Origin: Cryptomeria japonica
Taxonomy: Eukaryota; Streptophyta; Pinopsida; Cupressales; Cupressaceae
Length of the DNA: 64,000 bases
Reading direction: 5' to 3'
Assembly: GCF_030272615.1 (NCBI RefSeq)
Contig: NC_081405.1
Span: 317,517,541 to 317,581,540, forward strand
Under the pieces are notes generated by a model. That model was not told the DNA's origin, did no database searches, and saw nothing but the letters and a program-made list of their open reading frames with translations. A program made the position numbers and the translations under genes. Of the stretch, positions 47,116-59,340 are shown piece by piece; the first letter of the stretch is position 1; each line of letters begins with the position of its first letter.

Positions 47116-49811
47116 TCAAATTTCAAATTTGTTTTTTATTAAGAAACAAATAGGTTTTGACGAGACCGGAAACCCCTTACAACAAGTTTTGAAGGGACAT
47201 GAAACTCTCAAATCTTGTATAGATCCATAACCCATAGAAGAACGTTGCAACAAGAAATAGAAAAAACCACCATCATCCCACCCTCAACTTAAACAAAAAA
47301 TCATTGAAGACCCAACTGAATAAAGGAGGACAAAGCCATCCTCCAAAAAACTCAAACAACACTAGGAGATGTCAATACATGAAAATAAAAGGGTTTTTAT
47401 CAAGGCTCCCTTAACCTTCATCAGATACCAAGGGTTTTTAAGGCACCCATAAGCTAAACATTGAGTTCCAGCAATGATCCCAAAACCACAATCACTAGAT
47501 TCTTGATAAGAAGCATAAATGAACAATCTATAAGTAGAGGATTTTGAAAGGCTCCCCAAATATTTGTATTGGATTTTTATTTGGCTCCCAAAACCAGTAA
47601 GTTTAACACCTCGTGCTCTGTGAAGTGTACCTGTACCTGCAAACACAATGTACTCAATAAATCATTACAAGCATGGTTAGAAGATTTGAATCAAAGAAAG
47701 ACAAAACCATAGCTAATCGACTTATTGCCTCCTAGTAAATGTGAGTATGAAAGATGCTCTCAGATCTTAGTATGCAAATTCTAGTGAATTGACTACACTT
47801 AGATGGAGGATTTGAAAGATGAAAATGCATGATCTAGCAAGAATAGCATGATTAAGCTACATGAATGATTGATCTAGTATGATTAAGCTAAGATGTAAGC
47901 TAAAATTGAGCATGATAACATTGCTAAAACTGATAAACTATAAGCTAGATGCCTATAATAACAATGCATAAGATGAGAATGAGATGGGATCAAATGATAT
48001 GCGAGATTGATATGAAATTGGTTGTGAAATTGGGACCCTTTTGTGCTCCAAAATGAGGTCTATTTATAGGATTTTCCAAGGCTAGGGGTGATGTGGCAAG
48101 AATGAACGGTCAAGATTGATTTGAAGATATCAATGGTTAAATTGGAGGAGGATGGCAAAGGGGGTTGGATTAAAGGGAGTATTTCTCATCTCTATGGTGA
48201 CAAGTGTCAAGAGGCTTCTAGAAGAGTAGGATGAAAGGGAACACTTAGTGACAAGTGTCACAAGGTTCTAGAAGATGTTGGATGAAAGGGTACATTGTGG
48301 TAGGTAGAATGCGTTAGGTTTGGGAATGTTTAAGCTTAGTAGTGGTAGAAGTTAGGAGAATTTGAATTTAAAATTCAAATAATATGAAAATGGATAATTA
48401 ATCTCAACAACTCATGATTTTGATTTGTTTTAATTAATTAAAGGATTTAGAAGAAATGATTTTGGATGAGGGAATTAATTAATTTGAACTAATTAATTAA
48501 AGGGGTGAAATGAACCTATTTAATAAATCCTTAGATTTATTAATAAGTAGATGAAAAGGGAAATTTAATCAAATTGCTTAGTGAATTTAATTAAATTGGG
48601 GAGGGGAGATTAATTAAATAATTTCTTATTTAATTAATTATCTTTAGACCATTTTTAGGTGTATACATAAACCAACAAAGATAATCTAGCAGGAAGTCAG
48701 CACCCAACCAGCATAACTCCTTACCACTTCAGTATGAAGGAGACCCACCTCAATAGGAATTGAAGGGAAATATACCTCATGCTGAATGAACCAAACACCA
48801 TTCAACCCCACCAAGAGACACCTCTCATCTTCTTCAGCAAAAACCATTTCCACCTAAATAAAAGATAGTTCCACCTCAATAGGACTATCCAAAGAAGACC
48901 AAAGATGTTGAAATAGAAAAAACAAAGAATCTTAGCTAGGAACTCTCATCCTCAATTAGAGAAACAAAGGCCAAGTCAATAGGAAGGGTAAAATAATCCC
49001 CCTTCAAAGCCATACCAACATGAAGAGCCCATATCCAGAGGGTCATTGAGCAGAGTCATAGAAGAAAGGACATTAAGTGAAAAACTCTACATTAAAATGA
49101 ACATAGCAACCCAACTATGGATCCCTTAAAAGCATGCATAGGTGTCAAAGGGAAATCCCACCACATTGAAACCCTAGCTAAAGCCCTCCAATTGACAAAG
49201 TCAAGAAAGGCCAACAAAAAGGGCTAAAGTTGGTAGAACAAGGGCAACCAAATCTTGAATAAAATAGAATAGAAATTGGGGCACCCACCCCCAAACAAAC
49301 CAAGGGAAAAATTAGGTAGGTATTCCAAACCCACCTCAACTACACATTTCCAATAGAATCCACCTCATCTGCAACACCAACAACATCTTCCCCACTTAAA
49401 ATCAAGACCCTTGAGTCTCCTTTGCAGTCGCATAGGCTATGTCTCCATCTCCCGCATAACTTCAAACCTCTACATGCCTTCCATTGGGAAAAAATCAAAC
49501 CAAAGACCATGGTAGTCACTAGGAGGGGGTGGGGATCTCTTGCAACCTCATCATATTGATCTTCAACTCCCTCTACGATAGAGTGCCCAACTCTTCTCCC
49601 ACCACTATCACATCTCCTTTTGCACCTATCACTCAATCCTCTGGACATATCCTACAAAATAGTAACCACAACAAAAGGAAGAGGGGGGGTTAGGAGTATC
49701 ATATTTGTCTATTTTATCTCCTTCCTTGTTGTCCTCAACATAGCCCCCTATAGAAACCCTCACTCCTCCTACATGCATTCCCCTCACTCCTACTCTTCCC
49801 ATTTGAAATTA
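47116..49811 (-). repeat. Inserted repeat, possibly a non-LTR (LINE-like) remnant
   Basis: It interrupts copy 1 of the dispersed duplication. Its left end, GTTTTTTATTAAGAAACAAATAGG, followed by TTTTGAAGGGACAT, is similar to 51018-51060. On the minus strand this looks like a 3' end with AATAAAAAAC. Minus-strand frames (47362-47646 and 49340-49648) have no domain I recognise, and the middle (47650-48660) is AT-rich. The class is a guess from the A-rich 3' end and the lack of LTRs. Confidence 0.35.
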
Positions 49812-50275
49812 AACTAAATTAAATATAATTTTTTTAGGACTAATGTTTTACTATATAGTTACATGTGACAACACACAAGGACACATATGTACCACCAAAA
49901 AATACACACATTAAAATATATTGAAATTTTTAGTATGAAGTTAAATTTTAGGACTATTTTTTACTATACAATTACATCTAACAACACAATGGACTCCAAC
50001 CATATATAACATATAAGGCCATAAATGTAACATACATACACATTATAAAATAACCACATAACTTTAGGTGACATATGAAACCAAAAAAATCACAATATGA
50101 ATCGCATGGATAGGACACTTGAGTTTCTCTAGATATACTAGGTTGGCTTTACTAGTTTTCATAACACACACTATGCAAATGACCAATTTAACTAGCTTAT
50201 AACAAACATGCACATTTGATTGGATTATTATTTTGTCATCATAATATCTCATAGAAAATAAATAAATCCACTTAT
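49812..50275. repeat. Dispersed duplication, copy 1, second part
   Basis: It resumes the alignment with 52990-53345: ACCACATAACTT, CACAATATGAATC, ACTAGGTTGG.TTTACTAG, CATCATAATATCTCATAG. It contains two copies of a ~120-bp subrepeat (TTTTACTATA.AGTTACAT...ACAACACA). Confidence 0.7.
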
Positions 50276-50989
50276 ATATGTTGGAAATGGAATGATAAAA
50301 CTATTATAAAATCAACAAAGATCCAACCATACAAACCCCAGTTCTACGATCAAGAATCCACCATACACCAATGATGAACCTAAAACATGCAAATCACAAC
50401 AAAATAGAAATATTATACCATTCACATGCTTAGTAGGGTTTGAACTCCATTGATATTATTTGATATGATTGCTCTCATATTTTGTATTGTGCACAAGAGA
50501 TCAACAAAGAATAGATTGTGGTTGTGAAGTCACTTGATCACATAAAGTCTTAGTTGCTTGAATGATTAGATAGATTGTAGGATTAGGGTTATAAAAGGAT
50601 GAAGGAATCCTCTCATATAGAGAACACCTTAGAAAATGGATGTATATGATTAAGAGGTGAAAGGATAAATGGCCAGCTAGTATTAAAGGGTACGTAGGGA
50701 AAATGATAAAATAATGAGAGGGTAGTTAGGATAAATGAAAAGATAAATGACAAGTTTCATGGAGGGAAAAACTTAATGAATTAATTAAATTAATGAAAAT
50801 CTATTTAATAAATTATTTTACATTGGAGGGGTGATTTTCTATAGTTAATGAGTATCATTTCCCCTTTTAAATCATCTAAGGCACCATAAACTTGTAAGTT
50901 ATTTGTTATTCCTTTTTCCTTCAATAAATAAGTATGGTTCAAAGGAGGTTTATGCTTCCATTACACCATGGTTCTATATATACAATTTA
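50276..50989. other. AT-rich region, no gene seen
   Basis: No domain, RNA gene or transposon edge was recognised. Confidence 0.4.
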
Positions 50990-52000
50990 TAATTATTGTT
51001 AAGATAATATGCCTATTATTTTTTATTAGGGGAAAAAAGGGTTTTGAAGGGACATTAAGTCCTTTATAGATAGATTTTGTAGGCATGTGGAAGCCACTAA
51101 TAAAATGTTGCCTATAGATATATGAAGATGAACTACAGCCAAGATAGATAACAATATGAAGAAACTATCTACCCAAGAAAAAGGCCAAAACCACCAAACA
51201 GCTTAGATCATATAATCCATAACCATCAATTTTGAGAAGTCTCCCATAACTTTAAGACAAGCTACACTAATTAAAGCTAAAATGTAGTCCACAAATAGCA
51301 AGAAATAAGCAACATAACCTGATACACCCTACCATCACAATAAAAGGTCAAAGTCATAAAGTAAAAAAGAAGGGTTTTGAAAAGGCTCCCATTACCTTTT
51401 GAAGTGAGTCCTTACAAAAATCACCATCTTCAAATTCCTCTTATGTAAAAACCAATGTTGAGATTCACCCTCAAAATCCACTTGAATAGGATAAGAAGAT
51501 TGCAGCCAGAAGCAAGAAAAGCCATAACGCCTTAAAGCATCTACCACCATTTCCCACAAACCAAGTCTCTACTTCCATAGAAGACAAATCTACCTCTACA
51601 AGAAGGTTAGGCTTAAAAAAAATAAGGAGAAGCAAAAAAAAACTACAACCCATCACCACCTCCTCTACCTGAATAAGAAATATAGTGAAATAGGAACTAC
51701 AAAAGTAAAAAAGAACCCCCTTAAAGGAAAGACACACCAAACCACCAAAAATCCCCAACCAAAAACAAACTACCAAAATGTAACCTTAAAAATTAACAAT
51801 TACAAATCAACCAACTCAAGACAAGGATAAGCCAAATAAATGGAAGATAAAGTACTCTCCCAACTAAGAGAAACTACAAAGAAAGAAACAACCCCCAAAT
51901 CCAACTAAGGGAAAAAATATAAAAAAAAACCTCAAACACAAGGGCTAGGCTCAGAAAAACAATAATCCTTAAGCTTCGTTGACTATAATACTACATTGAA
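50990..52000 (-). repeat. Second copy of the possible LINE-like repeat
   Basis: It shares TTTTTTATTAGG, GGTTTTGAAGGGACATTAAG and GGGTTTTGAAAAGGCTCCC.TTACCTT with 47130-47410. No intact frame is seen. Confidence 0.35.
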
Positions 52001-52592
52001 TTTTGAGAGAAATTTATATACCATCCAAGAAATCTATAAAAAGTAAAGGACCAAAGAAAATTTATGAAAGTATACTTTATATTTTAAAACTATTTGATTC
52101 CATGTATTTGATTTACATAATTTGAAGTTTAAGATTTCGAATCTTGTTTATTTTATAGTTTATTTTATAGGGTTTAGTGGTTGACCTATTTATGTTTCAC
52201 ACTAATTTGATTTCCTGTCTCTCTAATAACAAGACATGACCATAACTATAAAGGTAACAACACTACACTTCAAAATAAAATACACTACCAGTAATAGCTT
52301 TCTAGTTACTGTAAAGGACGAAATAGTAGAATTTATATTTAATTTAGATTTGATAGGAAGGATTATTATTCCTACCTTTGTAATTTTTTATGTCTTGTAG
52401 AAGATATGTTTGGGTGCACAAGTAAGGTTTCTTCCTCTGGCTTTAGATTTTCTAACTCACTTCAAGATACAAAATAGTACCCAAAATAAAAAAGCATAAA
52501 GAGAGGAAAGAACAAGTGATGAACCCCCTAGAAAGAACAATTACAAGATATAAAAGAATTTCAAAGAAAAAAAACTCTTTCATTTATTAGTA
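52001..52592. other. AT-rich region, no gene seen
   Basis: Nothing recognisable. Confidence 0.4.
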
Positions 52593-53345
52593 AACAATTT
52601 TGTACTTAGATATGCAAGCACGTGTCTTAAGGTGACATTTGTCTTCTTCAATGTTGGTTTTCTCTTATATTTTAATAGGAAAATAGGCCCAAGTAGCAAT
52701 TTTTATCACATTTTTCTATCTATAATTACAAATACTAATTTTTTATAATGTCTTAAAATTTATGTTCTAAAGAGTGGTATTAATCGAAATGTACTATGCA
52801 TAAAAGTTTTGAAATTATCATCTGGAATGAATTTTCCCTCTTCAAAAGGTATTTAAATATTATATTTAAATTTAACTTTTTGGGGCTAATGTTTTACTAT
52901 ACAATTACATTTGACAAGCTAGTGGACTCCAACCAAATTTAATAGAAAATAACATACATGCACTACCACAACCTACACACATTAAGATGTATTTAAATTT
53001 AAAATTTAAATTTAACTTTCTAGGACCATTGTTTTACTATACAATTACATATGAAACACAACAAAGTCTAGCCATATATAACACATAAGGACAAACATGT
53101 ACCATATACACATATAACGTCCATTACAAATAGACCACATAACTTCATGTAACATATAAAACAAAAAAATTCACAATATGAATCACATGAATAACACACC
53201 TAAGTTTCTATAAATAAACTAGGTTGGTTTTACTAGTTTTCACAATACTCACCATGCAAATAACTCATTATACTAGCTTACAATAAAATTACACATTAAA
53301 TTGTATGATTAGTTCATCATCATAAAATCTCATAGCCAAATCAAT
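52593..53345. repeat. Dispersed duplication, copy 2
   Basis: It aligns with 46712-47115 plus 49812-50275. The copies show that the repeat at 47116-49811 is an insertion. It contains two copies of the ~120-bp subrepeat. Confidence 0.7.
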
Positions 53346-53536
53346 AAATACATTTGATATAATATTCCACATAAATGTTTTTTTAAAGAACACTCTTTAA
53401 CCTTAGACATGTATCATATAGCATATCAAAATAATTGTATTAAGAGATAATAAGCATGATCTGAAAAATAAATCAATGATTGCATAATTAAAACATAGCA
53501 TTCCAATGAATCATCATAGAAAAGGGCACATGAACC

Positions 53537-53717
<181 letters not shown>

Positions 53718-53834
53718 TATTTCACCTTGAATATAAACAATGTAAAATAAGTTTGACTTGAAAAAATGGGTCCCACATCATCCCCCTTAGGTTGGACTTC
53801 CTTTTGGAATCCCTTAAAATGGTGTGGATAAAAT

Positions 53835-55323
53835 TATTGGCAACAATTATGAGAGAAAAATGAGAAGGGGGTGAAGGTTGAATCAGTTTTCTACCAGATC
53901 TACAAACTTAACCATAAATGCAAAACTAATAAATTACAACAACAATAAAGATAAGAATATTGAAAGCACAAGACACGACACCAAGATTTTGACATGGAAA
54001 ACCCAATTAAGGGGAAAACCATGGTGGGAATCTACCCACAACAAGATGATACTCTACAGTAGTATGTGTAAATATTAGAATGGCGAATGCACATACATTC
54101 AAGCCAATTGCCTAGAGCTCACTACTCAAAAGATAATAACCTAGAAGGCTGCAAGCCTCAGGGAAGTCTCACTAACTTACAACAAGATTCAGACAACAAT
54201 ACAGAAGAAAAGAATAACAATAATAGAATTTACAAATGCCTGATGATAGTTTTGGTTAAGCACAATTATCTTCTCTGCAATAGAAATCTATGCTCAATCA
54301 CAATACTGAAAGATGTATTCACTTGTTTGCACATACACCACTCTGTGATAATGAAGACACAACACTGACACCAAAATTATAAAATTACAAAATTACAATT
54401 ATAAAATTACATCACATGATACAAAGGTCGACCATCGAACTAATATAATGATATGCATGACATAACATGGACCTAACTCAAATTTCCAAACACTCATCAC
54501 CACCAGAAATTACATCAAGATAAACTACAACACAATACACCACTAGGAAATTGCATAACACAAAAAACATTAGTGGATCATGAAAATCACCAACAACTTG
54601 CACAATGATCAATGCGTATCATCAAAAAAATAGGAAAAAATTAGGGAACATTAGAAAGAATGTTAGAATCATTAGTAACAATTGCACCAACACTCATCAC
54701 CACCAAAAATTACATCAAGATAAACTGCAACACAATACACCACTAGGAAATTGCATAACACAAAAAACATCAGTGGATCATGAAAATCACCAACAACTTG
54801 CACAATGATCAATGCGTATCATCAAAAAAATAGGAAACAATTAGGGAACACTAGAAAGAATGTTAGAATCATTAGTAACAACTGCACCAACACCATTGAG
54901 CTATTCTTCATCGATCAACATCTGAAACTCAAGAATACTCAAATTGCAGCAACTATCACAAAGAAAGAGAACTTGTGGTGAACCAAAACATGAACCATCT
55001 GAAATGAAGATACACAATACCATCCCAATAAATCTCCCAAAGACTCAGCTCAAGATTTGATCAGACCAGAATATACCAGAGGAAATATTGAACTCTACAA
55101 AGCACTGATCAGAAAAGAAAACTGCAAATCGGATCATATGATATGATCAATTAAGCTTTCTGGATCACTGAAACCAATACAAAAAGATGTAATAACACTA
55201 TAAATAAACCACACACCAAACCATAATCACAATAAACCAATCTGCAATTACCAAAGCAATAAATCACAGGAATATTTTGACATCACTGACAACAACATAT
55301 CCTAACAAGGGCAATTTCCAACA
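53835..55323 (-). repeat. Element D 3' LTR (~1.49 kb)
   Basis: On the plus strand it begins about TATTGGCAACAATTATGAGAG (left edge approximate) and ends TTTCCAACA at 55323, against a polypurine tract. It has the GAAGGGGGTGAA...TTGAATCAG block, the AACCATGGTGGGAATCTACCC block and TTGACATCACTGACAACA at 55277-55294. It is longer than its relatives because of an internal 200-bp duplication. Confidence 0.82.
54491..54890. repeat. 200-bp tandem duplication inside the element D LTR
   Basis: CACTCATCACCACCA starts at 54491 and again at 54691. The two copies differ at only a few bases. Confidence 0.92.
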
Positions 55324-55465
55324 ATCTCCCCCTTTGGCATTGGTGGAAACATATGAATGTGAAAACCAATAATACAAAGATAGAAAATATCTCCAACATA
55401 CTCCCTCTAAGATCAAGTAGATAAAATTGTTTTTCACATGCTTCTCTCCCCCTTTGATAGCAATG
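55324..55465 (-). other. Element D polypurine tracts
   Basis: The LTR-proximal tract is 55324-55335 (minus strand AAAGGGGGAGAT). A second, AAAGGGGGAGAGAAG, is at 55441-55455, before GGCATTGCTATC. Confidence 0.78.
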
Positions 55466-55647
55466 CCAAAGATGTGAAAACAGAAAACCAAACTTACGCT
55501 CCCCCTTAGATAAACAAATCAGGATTCTCTCCCTGAAACAGATAACCAATCCAACAGAATACTCCTCCAGAGGAGCAACACCAACTCATCAATCCAGACA
55601 AAAAGATAAAACTGTGAATTCCACTAGATTGATGCAACTAAATGCAT

Positions 55648-56073
55648 CTAGTTATCATTAGAAGGGGTAGATACCCCTAACTTGTCTCTTAAATAGACAA
55701 ATGTATCTACAAGCAAAGGTTTAGTGAAAATATCACCAATTTTTTCCTTTGTAGATACATACTCCAACTTCACTTCCTTTTCACTGACTTTTTCTCTCCA
55801 GAAATGATATTTGATTGATACATGTTTAGTCTTTGAATGTTTCACCATATTCTTTGACCTATTGATAGCACTGGAATTATCACAATATATGATAGTAGGC
55901 TCGTCATATATAACTCTGATATCCTTCAACATTTGCTTCATCCAAACTACCTAAGTGTGGTTACTTGTAGCAATAATGTACTCAACTTTAATAGTAGATA
56001 AGGAAACTAAATCTTGTTTCTTACTAGCCCATGAAACCAATTTCTTACCCAAAAATAATGATCCACCGATAGT
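55648..56073 (-). pseudogene. Element D RNase H, broken by a MITE
   Basis: YCDNSSAINRSKNMVKHSKT and FTKPLLVDTFVYLRDKLGVS are the copia RNase H end. The upstream part has a stop at 55951-55953 in the T-Q-V-W block and runs into the MITE at 56073. Confidence 0.85.
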
Positions 56074-56711
56074 GGGTATGTGGAAGATCATGGTGGACCA
56101 AACAGGTCCTTAAGTGGCAATGAAAATCAGAAAATAGAGTTAGGCAACTTGGCGTAAAAATTTGAATAAGTTACCAACAATATTTCAAAAATATGTAAGA
56201 ATAGAATTTGTAGAAAATCGAATATAGTTTCTAAGCTACTAGTTGTCTTCTAAAAATAAATAAATCTATTTGATAAAAATTTGAAATTTTCAATGTACTA
56301 GTACTAAAATTTCAGAAAAAAAGATAAGAAGAAGGTCTATGTTTGACCACCCTAACAATAATCAAATAATAAGATTTTTTTGTAATATTAGATATAAGTA
56401 AAAGACTCATGTCTATATGTGATACATATTTTTCTATATTTTTTTAATAAATAATTAATTATGATTTTATTACTACAACTTTTTGAAAATATGAAAAACT
56501 TGTATTTTTGACCACCATAACTTGGTCAAAACTTTACAAAATTCTTTTTTTTTGAACCCTATAGTATACAAATAATTGAACGTGACACATTTTTTAGATT
56601 CAAAAAATGTGATACCATTGGAAAGTTATAGATATTTTTCAATCAACCTATCAATCAAAACTTAGTCAGAAAATCATCACTTTTTGGCCCCTCATGATCT
56701 TGCACATACCC
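56074..56711. mobile_element. 638-bp MITE with 28-bp terminal inverted repeats
   Basis: The left end GGGTATGTGGAAGATCATGG (then TGGACCAA) and the inverted right end match at 24 of 28 positions. TAGT lies on both sides (56070-56073 and 56712-56715). Removing the element restores continuity of the element D RNase H sequence. It is non-coding and AT-rich. The superfamily is not clear from a 4-bp duplication. Confidence 0.85.
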
Positions 56712-56715
56712 TAGT

Positions 56716-57861
56716 GCTCTTCTGGTTATCAACATCACTAGCCCAATCAACATTAGGGTAAGCACATAACATGAAATCATCATTCCTCAGATACCACAAA
56801 CTATAATCCACAATTCCTTTCAAGTATCTGAATATCCTCTTTAGAATAGTGACATGACTCTCTTTCGGATCAGCTTGATATCTAGTAGCCATGCAAACAG
56901 TATGCATAAGGGTTGGTCTAGTGTGAGTAAGATATAGTAGTCCACTAACCATAAATTTGTACAAAGTTTGATTAGCTTTTGGAGATTCATCATTTTTAGA
57001 CAATTTATAGCCAATCACAATAGGAGTTTCAATTGGTTTATATTCATCTAACCCAAACTTTTTCAACAATTCCTTCACATATTTAGTTTGAGATATAAAA
57101 ATACCTTTCCCAATTTGTGAAATCTGCAAACCTAAGAAAAATTTCATCTCTCCTATAATCGACATCTTAAATTCTTTATACATATCACCGACAAACTTCG
57201 TGCTCAAGTCATCATCTCCTTCAAAGATAATATCATCAACAAGAAATTCAACAATCATGATGTTATCATTATCAATCTTAAAATACAGATTGCTGTCAGT
57301 AGTACCATTATTAAATCTCAATTTCAACAAGTACTCAACTAATCTTGCATACCAGGCTCTAGGGGATTGTTTCAATCCATAAAATGTTTTATTCAGTTTG
57401 CATACCATGTCTCCATCATATGATAGTCAAAATCCATTAGGTTGCTCAATGTAGACTTCTTCCTCAAGATCACCTTTCAAAAAGGCTAACTTGACATCCA
57501 TTTGATATACCTTGAAATGTTTATAAGCAGCATATGTAAGCAACGGTCTAACAACATCAAGTCTAGCTACCGGAGAAAAATTGTCCCCACAATCAATTCC
57601 TTCTTTCTGTGAATATCCTTTGCAGACCAATCTTTCTTTATTTTTGAAAACTTCACTGGCGTCATTCAATTTGTTCCTGAATACCCATTTAGTACCAATA
57701 ATATTCTTATCTTTAGGTCCAGGCACAAGATCCCATGTGTTATTATTTTCAATCCGATTCAATTCTTCTTCCATAACTCTCATCAAATTTTCATCTTTAC
57801 AAGCGACAACAACATCTTTAGGTTCAATATTAGAAATCAAACATACCTCTTCAGCAGCTAG
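56716..57861 (-). pseudogene. Element D RT, broken and cut by the LARD
   Basis: The piece 57840-57427 holds [14 protein letters not shown] and [20 protein letters not shown]. The piece 57408-56692 holds [20 protein letters not shown], the active site LVDD (57232-57243), GLQISQIGKGIFISQTKYV and RYQADPKES. It is closer to intact than most copies. It ends at 57861 in LAAEEVCLISNIEP, where the LARD LTR begins. Confidence 0.88.
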
Positions 57862-59320
57862 TGTAGTACCCCTGCCCTAATCAAAATTTTAATCTCGGTT
57901 TAACCTTGGTTAGTTTATCATAATATAATGATTATAGTCAGATGTTTTGATTTAGTGCATATCGGTTTATGTGGTCTTCACACCGATTTGTATGCAAGTT
58001 ATTAATTCTCCTATTTTGTGTTATAATCTCGAGCTAACACTTTCATTAAATTTATATATGTATGCATGTATGAGTCTTGATTGCAGGAGATTCTAGGTAC
58101 AGTGTCGCGTGGGTCCAGGGTTCATCTTCACCTGGTTTGGTAGTATTGAGTGTACCTCTTTGGTCTTTAGAACTTGGATTAGGTGGTTGTAAGACCCTCA
58201 TTTGACCATAGTCGTGCTCAAGCGAGTGTCATCAGTCATCATCGGTATTCCCGTTCGTTGGGGTTGCGGGTCATCTATTCGTTTGACTTTCTTGGGCTGT
58301 GTATTTTGTGTGTGGTTAAATCGAGTAATTAATCCTTAATCTCTAATTTGATTTAATGTGTGTTTTTGCATTAGTTTATTTGGGGACTAAATTAAATAGG
58401 CTCCCTTTTTATGTGATTAATCGTTAATTGAATTGCTCAATTCAGGTTGGTGGCAAATTCAATTAAATGGTAAATTTTAATGTTAAATTTATTATGTTTA
58501 TGCTAATGAAAATAAAGATTTAAATTTAATTAAAATAGAATTAATTTAATCTTGTTGGCATTTTGGAAATAGAAAGGTTAATTTCAGTTAATTGAGGAAA
58601 TCAATTTTTAAATTGAAAAGCAAGTTAAATGTATTGATATAGTTTAAAAGAATGATTTTGGTGATTTATTTTAAATGAAAAATTTAAATCCAAAAATAAG
58701 TTTTTGGTCAAACTTTTCCCCATTTAACCTAGGGTTGAAAATATTTTTGGAGGTTGTTTTTTTTGGAAAAATATTTTGTTGGAAAATATTATTGGATGCA
58801 AAATTTGGGGGTTTTGGGAGGAGAAGGAATTTCTTGAGTTGGAGAATTGGGCTCTTCTTCAATCTTGCTAGGATTGCTTAACTAGGTAGGCTCTAGTTAA
58901 TTCCATTGATTTCTTTGTTTTTAAAAGATTATTTTCAGTGTTTTAGTAGTAATCTGGTTGTGATTGTAAATAATATCATTTATTTGGGGAAAATGAAAGA
59001 ATTTGTAGATTAATTTGTTAAATTAAATTCTCCTTCCTTCCTTTCCAATCTCTAGATTGAATTTTGGTTGTTCCCAATGAACTTTGTTAAATCTCCATTG
59101 GATGTTCTTGATTTAAGTTTTATTTGGAGAAAATTAGTTGTTTTAGTCAAGTTTGGTAGAAGGGTTTGTATTATGGATGTTAATCCTTCTTATTTTGCCC
59201 ATCTGGTGTTTGTTTGTAAGAAATCTTTCCCTTCCTTGAATCTAGGCTTTAAAAAAATTATTGCACTCTATTCTTATGTTTTAGCTTATCCCTTTCAGGG
59301 TTTCCTGGTGGGGCATTACA
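57862..59320 (+). repeat. LARD 5' LTR (1459 bp)
   Basis: It starts TGTAGTACCCC and ends GGGGCATTACA; the terminal 11 bases are inverted repeats with two mismatches. It aligns with 63006-64000 throughout the part that is visible. Frames at 58675-58881 and 59068-59331 have no recognisable domain. Confidence 0.92.
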
Positions 59321-59322
59321 TT

Positions 59323-59340
59323 TGGTATTAGAGCCCATGT
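59323..59340 (+). other. LARD primer-binding site (tRNA-Met)
   Basis: TGGTATTAGAGCCCATGT, two bases after the LTR. The adjoining TTGCAAACATTGGGATCTC is shared with element E at 24290-24310. Confidence 0.85.

Noticed and set aside
47362-47646. 94-codon minus-strand frame preceded by a TTTGCAG-like splice acceptor, as a host exon
   Set aside because: No recognisable domain, no further exons, and the sequence lies in a dispersed repeat.
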